A DNA stretch of 64,000 nucleotides from Eubacterium callanderi (GCF_900142645.1 NZ_FRBP01000005.1:62001-126000); one strand, 5' to 3'; numbered from the stretch's first letter, positions 7,786-17,139 are shown. Numbers and translations: made by a program. Notes: generated by a model not told the origin, from the letters alone.

Positions 7786-8589
7786 TTGAAGGCTTATGTT
7801 ACTGCGATAATCGAAAACTATGTCCGGGAATATGAGAAAACAAGTGCGACAAAGTGGGGGAGGCCACTGGTTGGATTCGCCGACGCGGCGCACCCGATGC
7901 TCCCGGAACTTCGGGTGGTGGCGGATAAAAACCATGTCATGCCGCAGAAGGTTCTTGAGGACGCTGCCATCGTGGTCTGCTATTTTCTGCCCTTCACGCG
8001 GGAAACAGCCAAGTCCAACATCGGGGATGGGCACGCGTCGCCGGAATGGGCCAGGGCCTACGAGGATACCAACGCGCTGTTTACCAGGCTGAACGCCCAT
8101 CTCATTGAGCAGCTGGAGGCCAGAGGATACCGGGCTGCGGTATCGCCAGAGGCCACAACCTTTGACCGGGAGGTGCTTATGAGCCGGTGGTCTCAGCGCC
8201 ATATGGCCTGGCTCGCCGGAATGGGAACCTTTGGGCTTAATAACATGATCATCACAGATGCAGGCTGCTGTGGGCGTTTCAGCTCTGTGGTCACCAATTT
8301 GGATGTGACACCGGGCGCGCCGCTCACCACGGAAAACTGTCTGTATAAGCGCGAGGGAAAGTGCGGAGTATGTGTACGCCACTGTTTTTCAGGCGCCCTG
8401 ACCACAGAGGGCTATGACCGGAAAAAATGCTTTGGCGTCTGCTCTGAGAACGCCGCGGTCTACAACGACTTCGGCAATTCCTACGCGGCCGATGCCGAGG
8501 GCGTGATCATGGATACTGGCAGCGAGGTCTGCGGCAAGTGTCTGGTGGGCGTGCCCTGTGCCTTTGGAAAGCCGTTCCGGGAAGAATAA
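7786..8589 (+). CDS. QueG-like 4Fe-4S double-cluster-binding protein (epoxyqueuosine-reductase family)
   Basis: This 267-residue protein has the COG1600 fold. Its Fe-S motif is CGVCVRHC near residues 193-200, with further cysteines in NCLYKREGKC, KKCFGVC and CGKCLVGVPC, enough for two 4Fe-4S clusters. Classical QueG is about 380 residues with a C-terminal HEAT-like extension that is absent here. The protein therefore belongs to the short clostridial group, whose function may differ from epoxyqueuosine reduction. The start is TTG 7786, seven bases after AAGGAGG; this strong site decides the start. No other queuosine genes are nearby. Confidence 0.8.
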   Translation: MKAYVTAIIENYVREYEKTSATKWGRPLVGFADAAHPMLPELRVVADKNHVMPQKVLEDAAIVVCYFLPFTRETAKSNIGDGHASPEWARAYEDTNALFTRLNAHLIEQLEARGYRAAVSPEATTFDREVLMSRWSQRHMAWLAGMGTFGLNNMIITDAGCCGRFSSVVTNLDVTPGAPLTTENCLYKREGKCGVCVRHCFSGALTTEGYDRKKCFGVCSENAAVYNDFGNSYAADAEGVIMDTGSEVCGKCLVGVPCAFGKPFREE

Positions 8590-8623
8590 AGAGGTGGGGT
8601 GCGAAATGCACCCCGCCTCTTTT
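8588..8623. terminator. Bidirectional GGTGGGGTGC-type terminator
   Basis: AAAGAGGTGGGGTGC-gaaat-GCACCCCGCCTCTTT is near perfect and ends in TTTT. It serves both convergent genes. It is one of a family of look-alike hairpins in this window. Confidence 0.88.
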
Positions 8624-10274
8624 AGATTTCAGATAAATGACTATGGGCTTTACAGGTGTACATGGCATGATCAGCCCGACGGATGAGCGCGTCGAGATCC
8701 TCTGGTGTGCGGACCATGCCCTGGCTGTAGCCGCGGGCAATATCCAGCTTTGGCGAGTGTGCCCGATTGTAGTCCAAAATGGAGGAGTCGAATACCTCAA
8801 GGCAGTTTTCAAGAACTGCAGCGTCCAGATTTTCAGCAATGACACAGAATTCATCGCCGCCGATCCGGTAACAGGCGCCACAGTCTTTAAAGCTGGAGTG
8901 GATACAGGCGCCGCTGTCGATGATCAGGGTGTCGCCCACACTGTGGCCCAGAGTATCATTGGTGAGCTTCAGGTTGTTCAGGTCAAAGGAAATAATGGTC
9001 AGGCTCTCAATGGGCAGGGCGTTTCGGGTATTCTGGAGGTCGCGCTCGTAGGCGGTCCTGTTGGCCAGATGGGTGGTGGGATCAGTGTAAGCCAACTTTT
9101 TATAAATCTCGACATGGACAGCGTCCCGGAAAAGGTTGAGACTGTCTTTGATGCTTGAGAGGCCGAGAATCCCGATAAACACCAAAAGTCCGATTTTAAA
9201 GAACAGACTGTTGTCATTGTCCACAGGATTGTCATAAAAGCGGATCAGGTCGATGATGCCTGCGGCACACAGCAGAAAAAAGGCGGCAAACAGTGTGCTG
9301 AATCGCTTTTCGTGACATTTGACCCAGCTGTGCACAAGGGTCCACAAGAACAGAAGGATCGCGCTGATGAGCAGAGCGTGTGTGATGATCAGCAGTTTGG
9401 GCAGATACAGGACGCTGACCATGGAAACGCAGAGGTTGAGCAGAAAATTGGACAGCATCAGCAGCGTGACGATGTCATAGGCTTTGTGATAACGCTTGTG
9501 GCTGCTCAGCTTGATGAATTGAATGATGGGAGCACCCATCAGCGTAAAGCTGTAAAAGGACAGGAGAACACCCATCGTGCTGTTGAATGGAAGAAACTGC
9601 AAAAAATTGGAATCTGTCAGAATCCAAAGAGAGGCCAAAATTGAGAAGGTGCCAAGGCAGACAAAGCGGTATCGCCCGGTTTTTGGCCCGGCGAGAAAGC
9701 CTGAGACCGCCAGAAGAAGAATCCCGATGATCAGCATGATCAGCGACACGAGGAGGCTCCCGGTATCTTTGTCAAGCTGTCCGAACAGCACAGCGGTGCG
9801 GCTGCCAAGGATGATATTCCCCACAGACATATTGGCAGTGGGGTAAACCGACTCAAAAGTCAGGGTGACGGTTCTGCCCTCGGAGCCCTTTGGAATGGAA
9901 ACCAGATGGGTAAGGCTGCCAAAAGCGCTGTCAGCCGGAAGGCTGTAAACCTCGGTGCCGTCGATGCTTACCGTCAGAGACTGGAAAGCTGTCGGAATTC
10001 CAAGAACAGCGTCCTCAGGAAGTGTGACGGGAAGCGTGTTCGTCAGAGCAGCCTGGGTGGCGGGGAGAGATGCCGGCAGGGTAATGCCGGAACGGGTCAG
10101 CCCATCTCCGGTAATGGTCCAGTGGGTGTCGAGCATGGTGACAGGACCTGCCTCAAAGCGGTTATTGGCGTGGGGAAGCAGGTTTGACAGGAATAAAAGG
10201 ACAGAGGTGCCCATAGCCAGCAAAATCATGAACAGGGCAGGAATAAACTTACATTTCTTTTCCTTTATTGTCAC
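8622..10274 (-). CDS. Membrane-bound diguanylate cyclase (extracytoplasmic sensor, 7TM region, GGDEF)
   Basis: This 550-residue protein starts with a membrane segment at residues 12-32. An extracytoplasmic beta-rich region (about 40-165) resembles 7TMR-DISM sensor domains. About seven hydrophobic helices span 172-375. A GGDEF domain covers roughly 390-550, with the active site RIGGDEF at 470-476 intact, as are the DLNNLKLTND and TDPTTHLANR segments. It should make cyclic di-GMP in response to an external ligand. The RxxD inhibitory site five residues before GGDEF is replaced by KDCG, so product inhibition through that site is unlikely. The start is GTG 10274, seven bases after AAGGAGA. Confidence 0.93.
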   Translation of the reverse strand: MTIKEKKCKFIPALFMILLAMGTSVLLFLSNLLPHANNRFEAGPVTMLDTHWTITGDGLTRSGITLPASLPATQAALTNTLPVTLPEDAVLGIPTAFQSLTVSIDGTEVYSLPADSAFGSLTHLVSIPKGSEGRTVTLTFESVYPTANMSVGNIILGSRTAVLFGQLDKDTGSLLVSLIMLIIGILLLAVSGFLAGPKTGRYRFVCLGTFSILASLWILTDSNFLQFLPFNSTMGVLLSFYSFTLMGAPIIQFIKLSSHKRYHKAYDIVTLLMLSNFLLNLCVSMVSVLYLPKLLIITHALLISAILLFLWTLVHSWVKCHEKRFSTLFAAFFLLCAAGIIDLIRFYDNPVDNDNSLFFKIGLLVFIGILGLSSIKDSLNLFRDAVHVEIYKKLAYTDPTTHLANRTAYERDLQNTRNALPIESLTIISFDLNNLKLTNDTLGHSVGDTLIIDSGACIHSSFKDCGACYRIGGDEFCVIAENLDAAVLENCLEVFDSSILDYNRAHSPKLDIARGYSQGMVRTPEDLDALIRRADHAMYTCKAHSHLSEI

Positions 10275-10340
10275 AGATGCATCTCCTTAATCATAAGTAG
10301 TATAGTTATATTGTAGCATACTTTTGGAAAAAGAAAACAA

Positions 10341-10373
10341 AAAAGGCGGGGTGCGTTTCACACCCCACCGCAA
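10341..10373 (-). terminator. Terminator of the P-type ATPase gene, GGTGGGGTG family
   Basis: Read on the minus strand, GGTGGGGTG-tgaaacg-CACCCCGCC is followed by TTTTTTG, directly after the ATPase stop codon. Confidence 0.85.
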
Positions 10374-10375
10374 AG

Positions 10376-12805
10376 CTATGGCCTGTCGGTTTCGCGCAGG
10401 CTCAGAGACTTTGATGCTTTTAAGGTTTTAGTTTTTGCTGGCCATAACGTAAGATGCTGCAGCAGAGCGGTCAATCCGGCCATCAGCAGAGGTGACAGAG
10501 CTGTAAAGGCACCAAACACCGTCCAGCTCTCAAGTGTAAGAGAGCTCAGGCTGAACAAGGGGCCAAACAGGAATGCCGCTCCGAAAAAGCCAACGCCCAT
10601 GACAGCGACAAGGCCTGCCCGCGGCAGGTTCAACGGCTGGCAGAGTCGGAGAAGTACCAGCAGCCCGGTCACACCGACCAGAAGCGTGCAGATGGTAGAG
10701 ATTTGATCCATGGGTATCCCGAGAAGGGTGCCGGCAATCAGGACTGCCAGCAGGTTAAAGGCATTGACCAAACCGCCCGGCAGCGCGCTTGACAGCACAT
10801 TTCTCAGAAAATGTCCGTGTACCTGCCGGTAATTGGGTTCAAAAGTCAGGGCAAAGGAGGGAATACCAATCATCAGGCCACTGATCAGGGTAATGTGGAT
10901 AGGCAGGAAGGGATAAGGGATGGCCGCAAACAGCAGGATCAGGGACAGAATAAAGGAAAAGATATTCTTGACCAGAAACAGGGCGGCTGAACGCTCAATA
11001 TTGTTGATGACCCGGCGGCCCTCCCGGACAATCTGGGGCATCACGGAAAAGTCTGAGTCGAGCAGCACCATTTGAGACACGTGCTGGGCCGCGTCGCTGC
11101 CAGCTGCCATGGCGATACTGCAATCCGCGTCCTTGAGAGCCAGAACATCGTTGACCCCATCGCCGATCATGGCAACTGTGTGGCCGTTTTCCTTTAGTCC
11201 GCAGATCAGCCGGCGTTTCTGCTCAGGCGTTACCCGGCCAAAGACGCTGTGGTTTTCAGCGGCTGCGGCCATATCCGCGTCATCGCTAAAAGTGCTGGCG
11301 TCGATGAAAGCACTGGCGCCGTTCACACCTGCGCGCCGGGCGATTTCGGAGACCGTTTCGGCGTTGTCGCCAGAGATCACCTTGATGGTCACGCCCTGCT
11401 CCTTAAAATAGGCAAGGGTTTCCTGGACGTCGTCCCGCAGCTTATCCGAGAGAAGAATGAATCCAAGGGGTGTCAGACAGCTGTTTTCCGGAGATTCGGT
11501 GTCCTCGGCTGTGCCGCGGGCCAACAGGAGGGCTCTTTTTCCAGAGGACAGGATGGGCTTTAGCTGTGGGGTGTAGCGGCTATAGTTCTTGCCCAGAAGC
11601 CGCTCGGGTGCACCCAGAAAGCAGGCGGAGCCGTCGCTCAGGATAAGGGCGTTCCACTTGCGTTCAGAGGAAAATGGAATCTCTTTTTTTACAGAAAGGG
11701 GGGGAGCGATCTGCTGAAAGTGGCTTTTGAGGGCCTTGGCCGTAGCGTTTTCCGAGGCAGAGGCCTGTAAAAAAGCGGCAAGCTGTCTTTCAAGGGCCTC
11801 TTGTGTAAGGCCGGCGAGGGGAATGGTGCCTGTGACTTCCATGACGCCCTCAGTCAGGGTGCCCGTTTTATCCAGGCAGAGGGTATCCACCCGGGCCAGG
11901 TTCTCAATGCAGGACAGCTCATGCACCAGGGTTCTGCGGCGCGCCAGGTTGATGACGCTGACAGCCAGGGCGATGTTGACTAACAGGTACAGTCCCTCCG
12001 GAATCATGCCCACCATGGCGGCCACTGTGGAGCTGACCGCATAGGGAACGCCTGTGTTCAGGAGGGCGCTCTGTTTAAAAAACATGATGAGCCCAAGAGG
12101 GATAATACCAATACCGATGAACTTTAACAGCCGGTCAAGATCACGCATCATTTGGGAGCGATGTTTTTTACGGCGTTTGGCCTCATGGGTAATACTGGCC
12201 GCGTAGGAGTCGCTGCCCACCCTGTCCAGGCGGGCGGAACAGTTTCCAGAGACGATAAAGCTTCCGGAGAGCAGCTGGTCGCCCGGGTGCTTGACAATGA
12301 TGTCAGCCTCACCGGTCAGCAAAGCTTCGTTGACCTCCACAGTGCCCCCGCACAAGATAGCGTCGGCACAGATGGAGCTGCCGGCTGTAAAGTGCACAAT
12401 GTCGTCCAGCACCAGATGGTCCGTGGGCAGGGTCTGAACCGCGCCGTCCCGGACCACATGTGCATTCTGGCCGGAGAGAAGGGAGATTTTGTCCAGGGTC
12501 CGCTTAACCTTGAGCGCCTGGACAATGCCGATGAGTACGTTGACGATGACAATGCCGAGAAACAGCATATCGGTGTAGGCTTTTACCATAAAGAGGCAGA
12601 AGGCCAGAGCAAAGAACAGAAAGTTGAAAAAGGTAAAGATATTGTCCCGGATAATCTGTCCTTCGGTTTTGGAGAGCTGCTCCTTTGTCAGGTTATGCCA
12701 GCCTGCTCTCATGCGGTGCTGGGCCTGCTCGCTGGTCAGCCCCAGCTCGGGGTCGGGGGTCAGGCGTGTGATGGGCTGCCGTCCGGCAGCGGAATGCTTT
12801 TTCAT
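10376..12805 (-). CDS. Cation-translocating P-type ATPase, P2-like (CtpE-type)
   Basis: This 809-residue ATPase has the phosphorylation motif DKTGTLTEG with D312 and the actuator motif LTGE near residues 163-166. The hinge is GDGVNDVLALKDAD and the membrane metal-site motif is PEGL (269-272) rather than the CPC of heavy-metal pumps. The short N-terminus, PEGL and the LARRRTLVHELSCIENLARVD region resemble the CtpE-type group, whose mycobacterial member has been linked to calcium uptake. The ion transported here is therefore an inference. It has no N-terminal metal-binding domain. The ATG follows AAGGACAGG. The gene is monocistronic. Confidence 0.9.
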   Translation of the reverse strand: MKKHSAAGRQPITRLTPDPELGLTSEQAQHRMRAGWHNLTKEQLSKTEGQIIRDNIFTFFNFLFFALAFCLFMVKAYTDMLFLGIVIVNVLIGIVQALKVKRTLDKISLLSGQNAHVVRDGAVQTLPTDHLVLDDIVHFTAGSSICADAILCGGTVEVNEALLTGEADIIVKHPGDQLLSGSFIVSGNCSARLDRVGSDSYAASITHEAKRRKKHRSQMMRDLDRLLKFIGIGIIPLGLIMFFKQSALLNTGVPYAVSSTVAAMVGMIPEGLYLLVNIALAVSVINLARRRTLVHELSCIENLARVDTLCLDKTGTLTEGVMEVTGTIPLAGLTQEALERQLAAFLQASASENATAKALKSHFQQIAPPLSVKKEIPFSSERKWNALILSDGSACFLGAPERLLGKNYSRYTPQLKPILSSGKRALLLARGTAEDTESPENSCLTPLGFILLSDKLRDDVQETLAYFKEQGVTIKVISGDNAETVSEIARRAGVNGASAFIDASTFSDDADMAAAAENHSVFGRVTPEQKRRLICGLKENGHTVAMIGDGVNDVLALKDADCSIAMAAGSDAAQHVSQMVLLDSDFSVMPQIVREGRRVINNIERSAALFLVKNIFSFILSLILLFAAIPYPFLPIHITLISGLMIGIPSFALTFEPNYRQVHGHFLRNVLSSALPGGLVNAFNLLAVLIAGTLLGIPMDQISTICTLLVGVTGLLVLLRLCQPLNLPRAGLVAVMGVGFFGAAFLFGPLFSLSSLTLESWTVFGAFTALSPLLMAGLTALLQHLTLWPAKTKTLKASKSLSLRETDRP

Positions 12806-13093
12806 GGCTTTTTCCTGTCCTTTCGTTTTGCTGTAGTCTTATTCTATCAGGAAAATCTTACTGCCGGGTCGTCAAAATTCTTACTATTTTTTTAAGATTA
12901 TTGTTTTTAGAGTGACAGGAAAAAGTCTTAAAGAGGGCTTAATTTAAACAGTTTTCACACAGCGTTCATGTTATCGTCACATTTCGAGGGTATTATACTG
13001 ATATAACAAAGCACGACAGCATCGGACAATCCCTCACCATGATGTGGTGGGTTAACATATACTTTTTCATTTCTTTTCCTTATTTTTACAAAG
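12806..13093. other. Gene-free region upstream of the P-type ATPase
   Basis: No supported reading frame is present. It is AT-rich with stretches such as CTTACTATTTTTTTAAGAT, and it has a small dyad CCTCACCA-tgatg-TGGTGGG at about 13030-13050. The ATPase promoter presumably lies at 12830-12900 but I cannot pick a clear -35/-10 pair. Confidence 0.4.
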
Positions 13094-13139
13094 CAAAAGC
13101 TGCCGTCCATGGGGTAATGGCCATGGACGGCAGCTTTTG
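13094..13139 (-). terminator. Terminator of the Rrf2 regulator gene
   Basis: A perfect 19-base-pair stem (13094-13112 with 13121-13139) encloses an 8-base loop. The T-rich side (GCTTTTG) is at the 3' end on the minus strand, seven bases after the Rrf2 stop. Confidence 0.8.
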
Positions 13140-13145
13140 TCCGTT

Positions 13146-13592
13146 TCAGATAAAAAACATGAAGTGATTGTTTCCCTTGTACCGGCCGGCTTCGGCAACC
13201 AGCTCGTCCAGTGTGATTTTTTCAAGGTGCTCCTGCACTGCCCGGTCCAGCGGGGTGAAGACACATTTCTGCATGGTGTGCTCGATGGCGGGTGAAGCCT
13301 CTTCTACACTGGTCTCAGTGTTTTCAAAAAGAATCTGTTCCAGCGCGGTCAGAATTTCGTGGGCGTTGATCTGGTCCGGCTCCCTTGTCAGCCGGTAGCC
13401 GCCCTGGGCGCCCTTGACGGAATTGACCAGTCCGGCGCGCTTCAGAAGGGAAAAAACCTGTTCAAGATATATTTTAGAGAGCCCCAGCTTTTCCGCAATT
13501 ACGATGACCGGAACATAGTCTCCCTCAAAATCTCCCTGGGCAATGGCGATCATAGCCGCCAGACCATAGCGCCCCTTTGCGGATATACGCAT
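13146..13592 (-). CDS. Rrf2-family transcriptional regulator
   Basis: This 148-residue protein has the family N-terminus MRISAKGRYGLAAMIAIA. The winged helix carries recognition segment LSKIYLEQVFSLLKRAGLV and wing VKGAQGGYRL. IscR-type [2Fe-2S] sensors need three clustered cysteines. Only one cysteine is present here (MQKCVFTP), so a cluster-independent CymR-like mode is more likely. CymR controls sulfur metabolism in Bacillus and Staphylococcus, but no cysteine-synthesis gene is adjacent, so the regulon is unknown. The RBS is GGAGGT. It diverges from the FtsX-type permease gene and may control it and itself. Confidence 0.9.
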   Translation of the reverse strand: MRISAKGRYGLAAMIAIAQGDFEGDYVPVIVIAEKLGLSKIYLEQVFSLLKRAGLVNSVKGAQGGYRLTREPDQINAHEILTALEQILFENTETSVEEASPAIEHTMQKCVFTPLDRAVQEHLEKITLDELVAEAGRYKGNNHFMFFI

Positions 13593-13634
13593 CGTGATAC
13601 CTCCAATTCATAGTAAGTTAATATGTTTAATTCG

Positions 13635-13663
13635 ATTATATCCCGAAATGGCGAACGCGTCAA
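13635..13663 (-). promoter_or_regulatory. Promoter of the Rrf2 regulator gene
   Basis: On the minus strand TTGACG, a 17-base spacer and TATAAT lie 43 bases before the start codon. Confidence 0.8.
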
Positions 13664-13683
13664 GTTAATCGCTTAAATTATGG

Positions 13684-13712
13684 TTAAACATTTCAGATTA
13701 ATGTGTTAGAAT
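13684..13712 (+). promoter_or_regulatory. Probable promoter of the FtsX-type permease gene
   Basis: TTAAAC, a 17-base spacer and an extended -10 TGtTAGAAT are present. The -35 element overlaps TTAAACAT, the complement of ATGTTTAA at about 13623-13630 beyond the Rrf2 promoter, so a shared operator is possible. Confidence 0.5.
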
Positions 13713-13740
13713 AAAACCAGTATGAGAAAATGAGGGAAGT

Positions 13741-16700
13741 ATGAAAGCATTAAGAAAAGACACAGTGCGGGAAATACGGAAGTCCCTGAGCCGTTTTTTG
13801 TCTATCGTGGCAATCATTGCTCTGGGAATCTGTTTTTTTGGGGGCGTCAAGAGCACCAGCCCCAGCATGAAATATACGGCCAACCAGTATTTTGAAGCGC
13901 AGAAGCTGGCAGATATCCATCTGGTATCCACCTACGGCTTTACCGACGACGATGTGGCCGCGTTGAAAAAGGTGGAGGGCGTGGCAGCAGTGACGCCAGC
14001 CTACTCGACCGATGTGATCGTGGAAAACGGCGAAAAGCGCCCGGTGTTCAAGGTGCTGGCCGTACCGGCTAAGGACGGCTTGAATCAGCCGCTGCTGTTA
14101 GAGGGGCGTATGCCGGAAAAGGATAACGAGTGCGTGATCGAGATGCCGGACACTACTGGCCCTCACACAGGCAGGAACGCCTACAGCATCGGAAGCACCA
14201 TCAGGATGTCGCCCGAGGTAGGCGAAAAAAAGCTGGAGGATACCCTGTCCCAGAGCGAGTACACAGTGGTGGGCTATATCCGTTCGCCACAGTACATCTC
14301 CATCGAGCGGGGGTCCACATCGGTGGGCAGCGGGGATGTTTCCTTTTATATGATGGTGAAGCCCGAGGTCTTTAAGTCAGAGCGCTACACCGACGCCTAT
14401 GTCTATTCCACTGCCAGCGCAGACGGTGTCTCAGCCTACAGCGCCGAGTACAAGGACGCCGTTTCAGATTTGGAAAAACGTCTGGAAACCGTGGGGTACG
14501 ACCGCCTTCAGATCAACTACGACGATATTATGACCACTGGCACACAGGAGATTGACAAGGCTAAACGGGAGCTTCTGGACGCCCAGACCACCTTTGACAA
14601 CGAGATCACAAAGGCCGAGCAGCAGCTGCGGGAAGCCGAACAGCAGATCGCGGACGGCGAGGCCGAGCTGGCCGAGGGACAGAGAAGCTATGACGAGATG
14701 GTGGTCTCCACCACAAGGACTCTGAATGAGAAGCAGGCCGAGCTGCAGAACGCAGAAACCCAGTGGAACACCGGACAGCAGCAGTATACAGATGGACAGA
14801 GCCAGTATGAGCAGAATAAGGCCGCCTTTGACGCTGGAAAGCCTGAGGCCGAGAAGCAGATTGCTGATAAAAAAGCCGAGCTGGATCAGCTTGGGGGCAT
14901 GATCGGCAGCATCAAGAGCCAGATCGCAGTCATCGAGGCCATTCCAGAAGAAAAGCGGACGGAAGAACAGAAGCAGGCGCTGATCCAGTTAAAGGCCCAG
15001 CTGCAAACTCTTCAGCCGGTTTATGACCAGGGGACAGAGGCACTGGACGCAGCTATACAGCAGCTAAAGGACGCCGAGAGTCAGCTGGCAGCCGCAAAAG
15101 CCCAGCTGGATCAGTCAAAGGCCGCGCTGGACAGCGCGGCGGCCCAGATTGAGCAGGGAAAGACCGCCATTGCTCAGGGCTGGCAGCAGCTTGAGCAGGG
15201 AAAGGCTCAGGCAGAGCAGCAGCTCGCAGAAGGGCGGCAGAAACTGGACGACGCAAGACGCCAGCTGGCTGAGGGACGCGCTGAGCTGGAAACAAAACGC
15301 GCCGAGGGACAGCAGAAGCTGGATGACGCCCGGCAGAAAATTGCGGACAGCGAAAAGGAACTGAAAGACGTAGACTTTGGCAAGTGGTACGTGTTTAACC
15401 GTGACGATAACCCAGGTTACAGCGGTTACGGCGAGGACGCCAACCGTATCGACAATGTGGCCGGCATTTTTCCGGTGTTCTTCCTGCTGGTGGCTGCGCT
15501 GGTGGCCTTTACGACCATGACCCGCATGGTTGAGGAACAGCGCATGGAACTCGGGACTCTGAAAGCCCTGGGCTACAGTCCGGCCAGTATCGCGTCCAAG
15601 TTTGTGATTTACGCAGCCCTGGCGGCTGTGGTGGGCTGCGCCATCGGTGTGGTCAGCGGTATTAATACGCTGCCCAGGCTGATCGTAGGCGCTTACAGCC
15701 TGCTGTACCAGGTGCCAGAGCTGTCGCTTTCAGTGCCCTGGGGCGCGATTATCATCAGCTGTATTATTACCATCCTGTGTACTGTAGGGGCGGCGATCCT
15801 TATCTGCTCTGTGGAGCTGAGGGAAGAACCCTCTGAGCTGATGCGGCCAAAGGCACCGAAGATCGGCAAGCGCATCTTCCTTGAAAAAATTCCGTTTATC
15901 TGGAAGCGCATGGGCTTTATCTCCAAGGTTACCGCCCGGAACATCCTGCGCTATAAGGCCCGCTTCTTCATGACTGTTATCGGGATCTCTGGCTGTACCG
16001 CCTTAATTCTGGCGGGCTTTGGTCTGCAGGACTCCATTTTCTCCATCATCCCCAAGCAGTTTGAGGAGATATCCGTATACGACGGTATGATGGCCTTTAA
16101 AAACGAGGATACCCTGGAGGCAAAGGCGCCCCTGGAATCTGAACTGAGGGCTGATCCTCAGGTTGAGGACGCCATGCTGGCCAAACAGCTGAAGATGAGC
16201 GTCTCTTTAGCGGATGGTGGTCATTCGAAGGACGCTTACCTCTATGTGCCAGAAACACCCGGCGATATGAATCACTTCATCAATCTGCGCCACCGGAAGG
16301 AGCCGGATCAAAAGCTGGATCTGGATGACAGCGGCGCCATCATCACCGAAAAGCTCGCGAATGACCTGGGCATTAAGGTGGGCGACACCATACGGCTGTA
16401 CTCAGACGATAAGGAATTTAAGATAGAGGTCGCGGATATTACGGAAAATTATATTGAAAACTATGTGTATGTATCACCAAAGGCCTATGAGAGCGCTTCA
16501 GGTGAGCCGGTCAAATACAATATTGCCTATTTTAACCTGAAGGATACTGGCACAGATGCCGAGAACACCTTTGGGGAAAAATGGCTGGAGAACAGCGATG
16601 TGGTGTCTGTGAGCTTTACAGGCAGCATTGTCAAATCCTCCACGGACAGCCTGAGCAGCCTGAACATGGTGGTGCTGGTCATGCTGGTGGCTGCCGGAGC

Positions 16701-17061
16701 CCTGGCCTTCGTGGTGCTTTACAACCTGACCAATATCAATGTGTCGGAGCGGGTGCGTGAGATTGCAACCATCCGCGTTCTGGGCTTCTATGACCGGGAG
16801 ACAAATAACTATATTTTCAGGGAAAATATTATTCTTTCCTTTATCGGGATGCTCATCGGTCTGGGACTGGGCGTGATCTTAAACAACTTTATCATCACCA
16901 CTGTCGAGACCGACATCGTCATGTTTGGCCGGGGCATCGACCCCAGCAGCTATATCTTTGCCTGCCTGTTCACCATGGCCTTTACCCTGATTGTCAATCT
17001 CTTCATGGCGCCGGTGATCAAAAAAGTGGACATGGTTGAGTCGCTCAAGAGTATTGAGTAG
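13741..17061 (+). CDS. Large FtsX/MacB-type ABC transporter permease with an extracytoplasmic coiled-coil
   Basis: This 1106-residue protein has an N-terminal membrane helix (LSIVAIIALGICFFGGV, about 22-38) and a folded extracytoplasmic region to about 265. A very long Gln/Glu/Ala-rich coiled coil with QLAEG and KLDDA repeats spans about 270-545. The first FtsX membrane block is at about 570-695, then a helix near 745. A second extracytoplasmic domain follows, with the final FtsX block at about 985-1095. This two-FtsX architecture belongs to exporters or lipoprotein-handling and mechanotransmission systems. No ATP-binding subunit lies beside it, so its ATPase must be encoded elsewhere. It has no close partner downstream and diverges from the Rrf2 regulator. 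Confidence 0.85.
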   Translation: MKALRKDTVREIRKSLSRFLSIVAIIALGICFFGGVKSTSPSMKYTANQYFEAQKLADIHLVSTYGFTDDDVAALKKVEGVAAVTPAYSTDVIVENGEKRPVFKVLAVPAKDGLNQPLLLEGRMPEKDNECVIEMPDTTGPHTGRNAYSIGSTIRMSPEVGEKKLEDTLSQSEYTVVGYIRSPQYISIERGSTSVGSGDVSFYMMVKPEVFKSERYTDAYVYSTASADGVSAYSAEYKDAVSDLEKRLETVGYDRLQINYDDIMTTGTQEIDKAKRELLDAQTTFDNEITKAEQQLREAEQQIADGEAELAEGQRSYDEMVVSTTRTLNEKQAELQNAETQWNTGQQQYTDGQSQYEQNKAAFDAGKPEAEKQIADKKAELDQLGGMIGSIKSQIAVIEAIPEEKRTEEQKQALIQLKAQLQTLQPVYDQGTEALDAAIQQLKDAESQLAAAKAQLDQSKAALDSAAAQIEQGKTAIAQGWQQLEQGKAQAEQQLAEGRQKLDDARRQLAEGRAELETKRAEGQQKLDDARQKIADSEKELKDVDFGKWYVFNRDDNPGYSGYGEDANRIDNVAGIFPVFFLLVAALVAFTTMTRMVEEQRMELGTLKALGYSPASIASKFVIYAALAAVVGCAIGVVSGINTLPRLIVGAYSLLYQVPELSLSVPWGAIIISCIITILCTVGAAILICSVELREEPSELMRPKAPKIGKRIFLEKIPFIWKRMGFISKVTARNILRYKARFFMTVIGISGCTALILAGFGLQDSIFSIIPKQFEEISVYDGMMAFKNEDTLEAKAPLESELRADPQVEDAMLAKQLKMSVSLADGGHSKDAYLYVPETPGDMNHFINLRHRKEPDQKLDLDDSGAIITEKLANDLGIKVGDTIRLYSDDKEFKIEVADITENYIENYVYVSPKAYESASGEPVKYNIAYFNLKDTGTDAENTFGEKWLENSDVVSVSFTGSIVKSSTDSLSSLNMVVLVMLVAAGALAFVVLYNLTNINVSERVREIATIRVLGFYDRETNNYIFRENIILSFIGMLIGLGLGVILNNFIITTVETDIVMFGRGIDPSSYIFACLFTMAFTLIVNLFMAPVIKKVDMVESLKSIE

Positions 17062-17139
17062 CGTTTGATAGGACCCCTTCAATAAAATAATGATGTCGTG
17101 TTATACGGAAGTAAGGATAAGTAAAATGGCGGAGACAGA

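Noticed and set aside
12152-12895. Open frame opposite the P-type ATPase N-terminus
   Set aside because: It is antisense to the conserved actuator and membrane region and shows no family signal.
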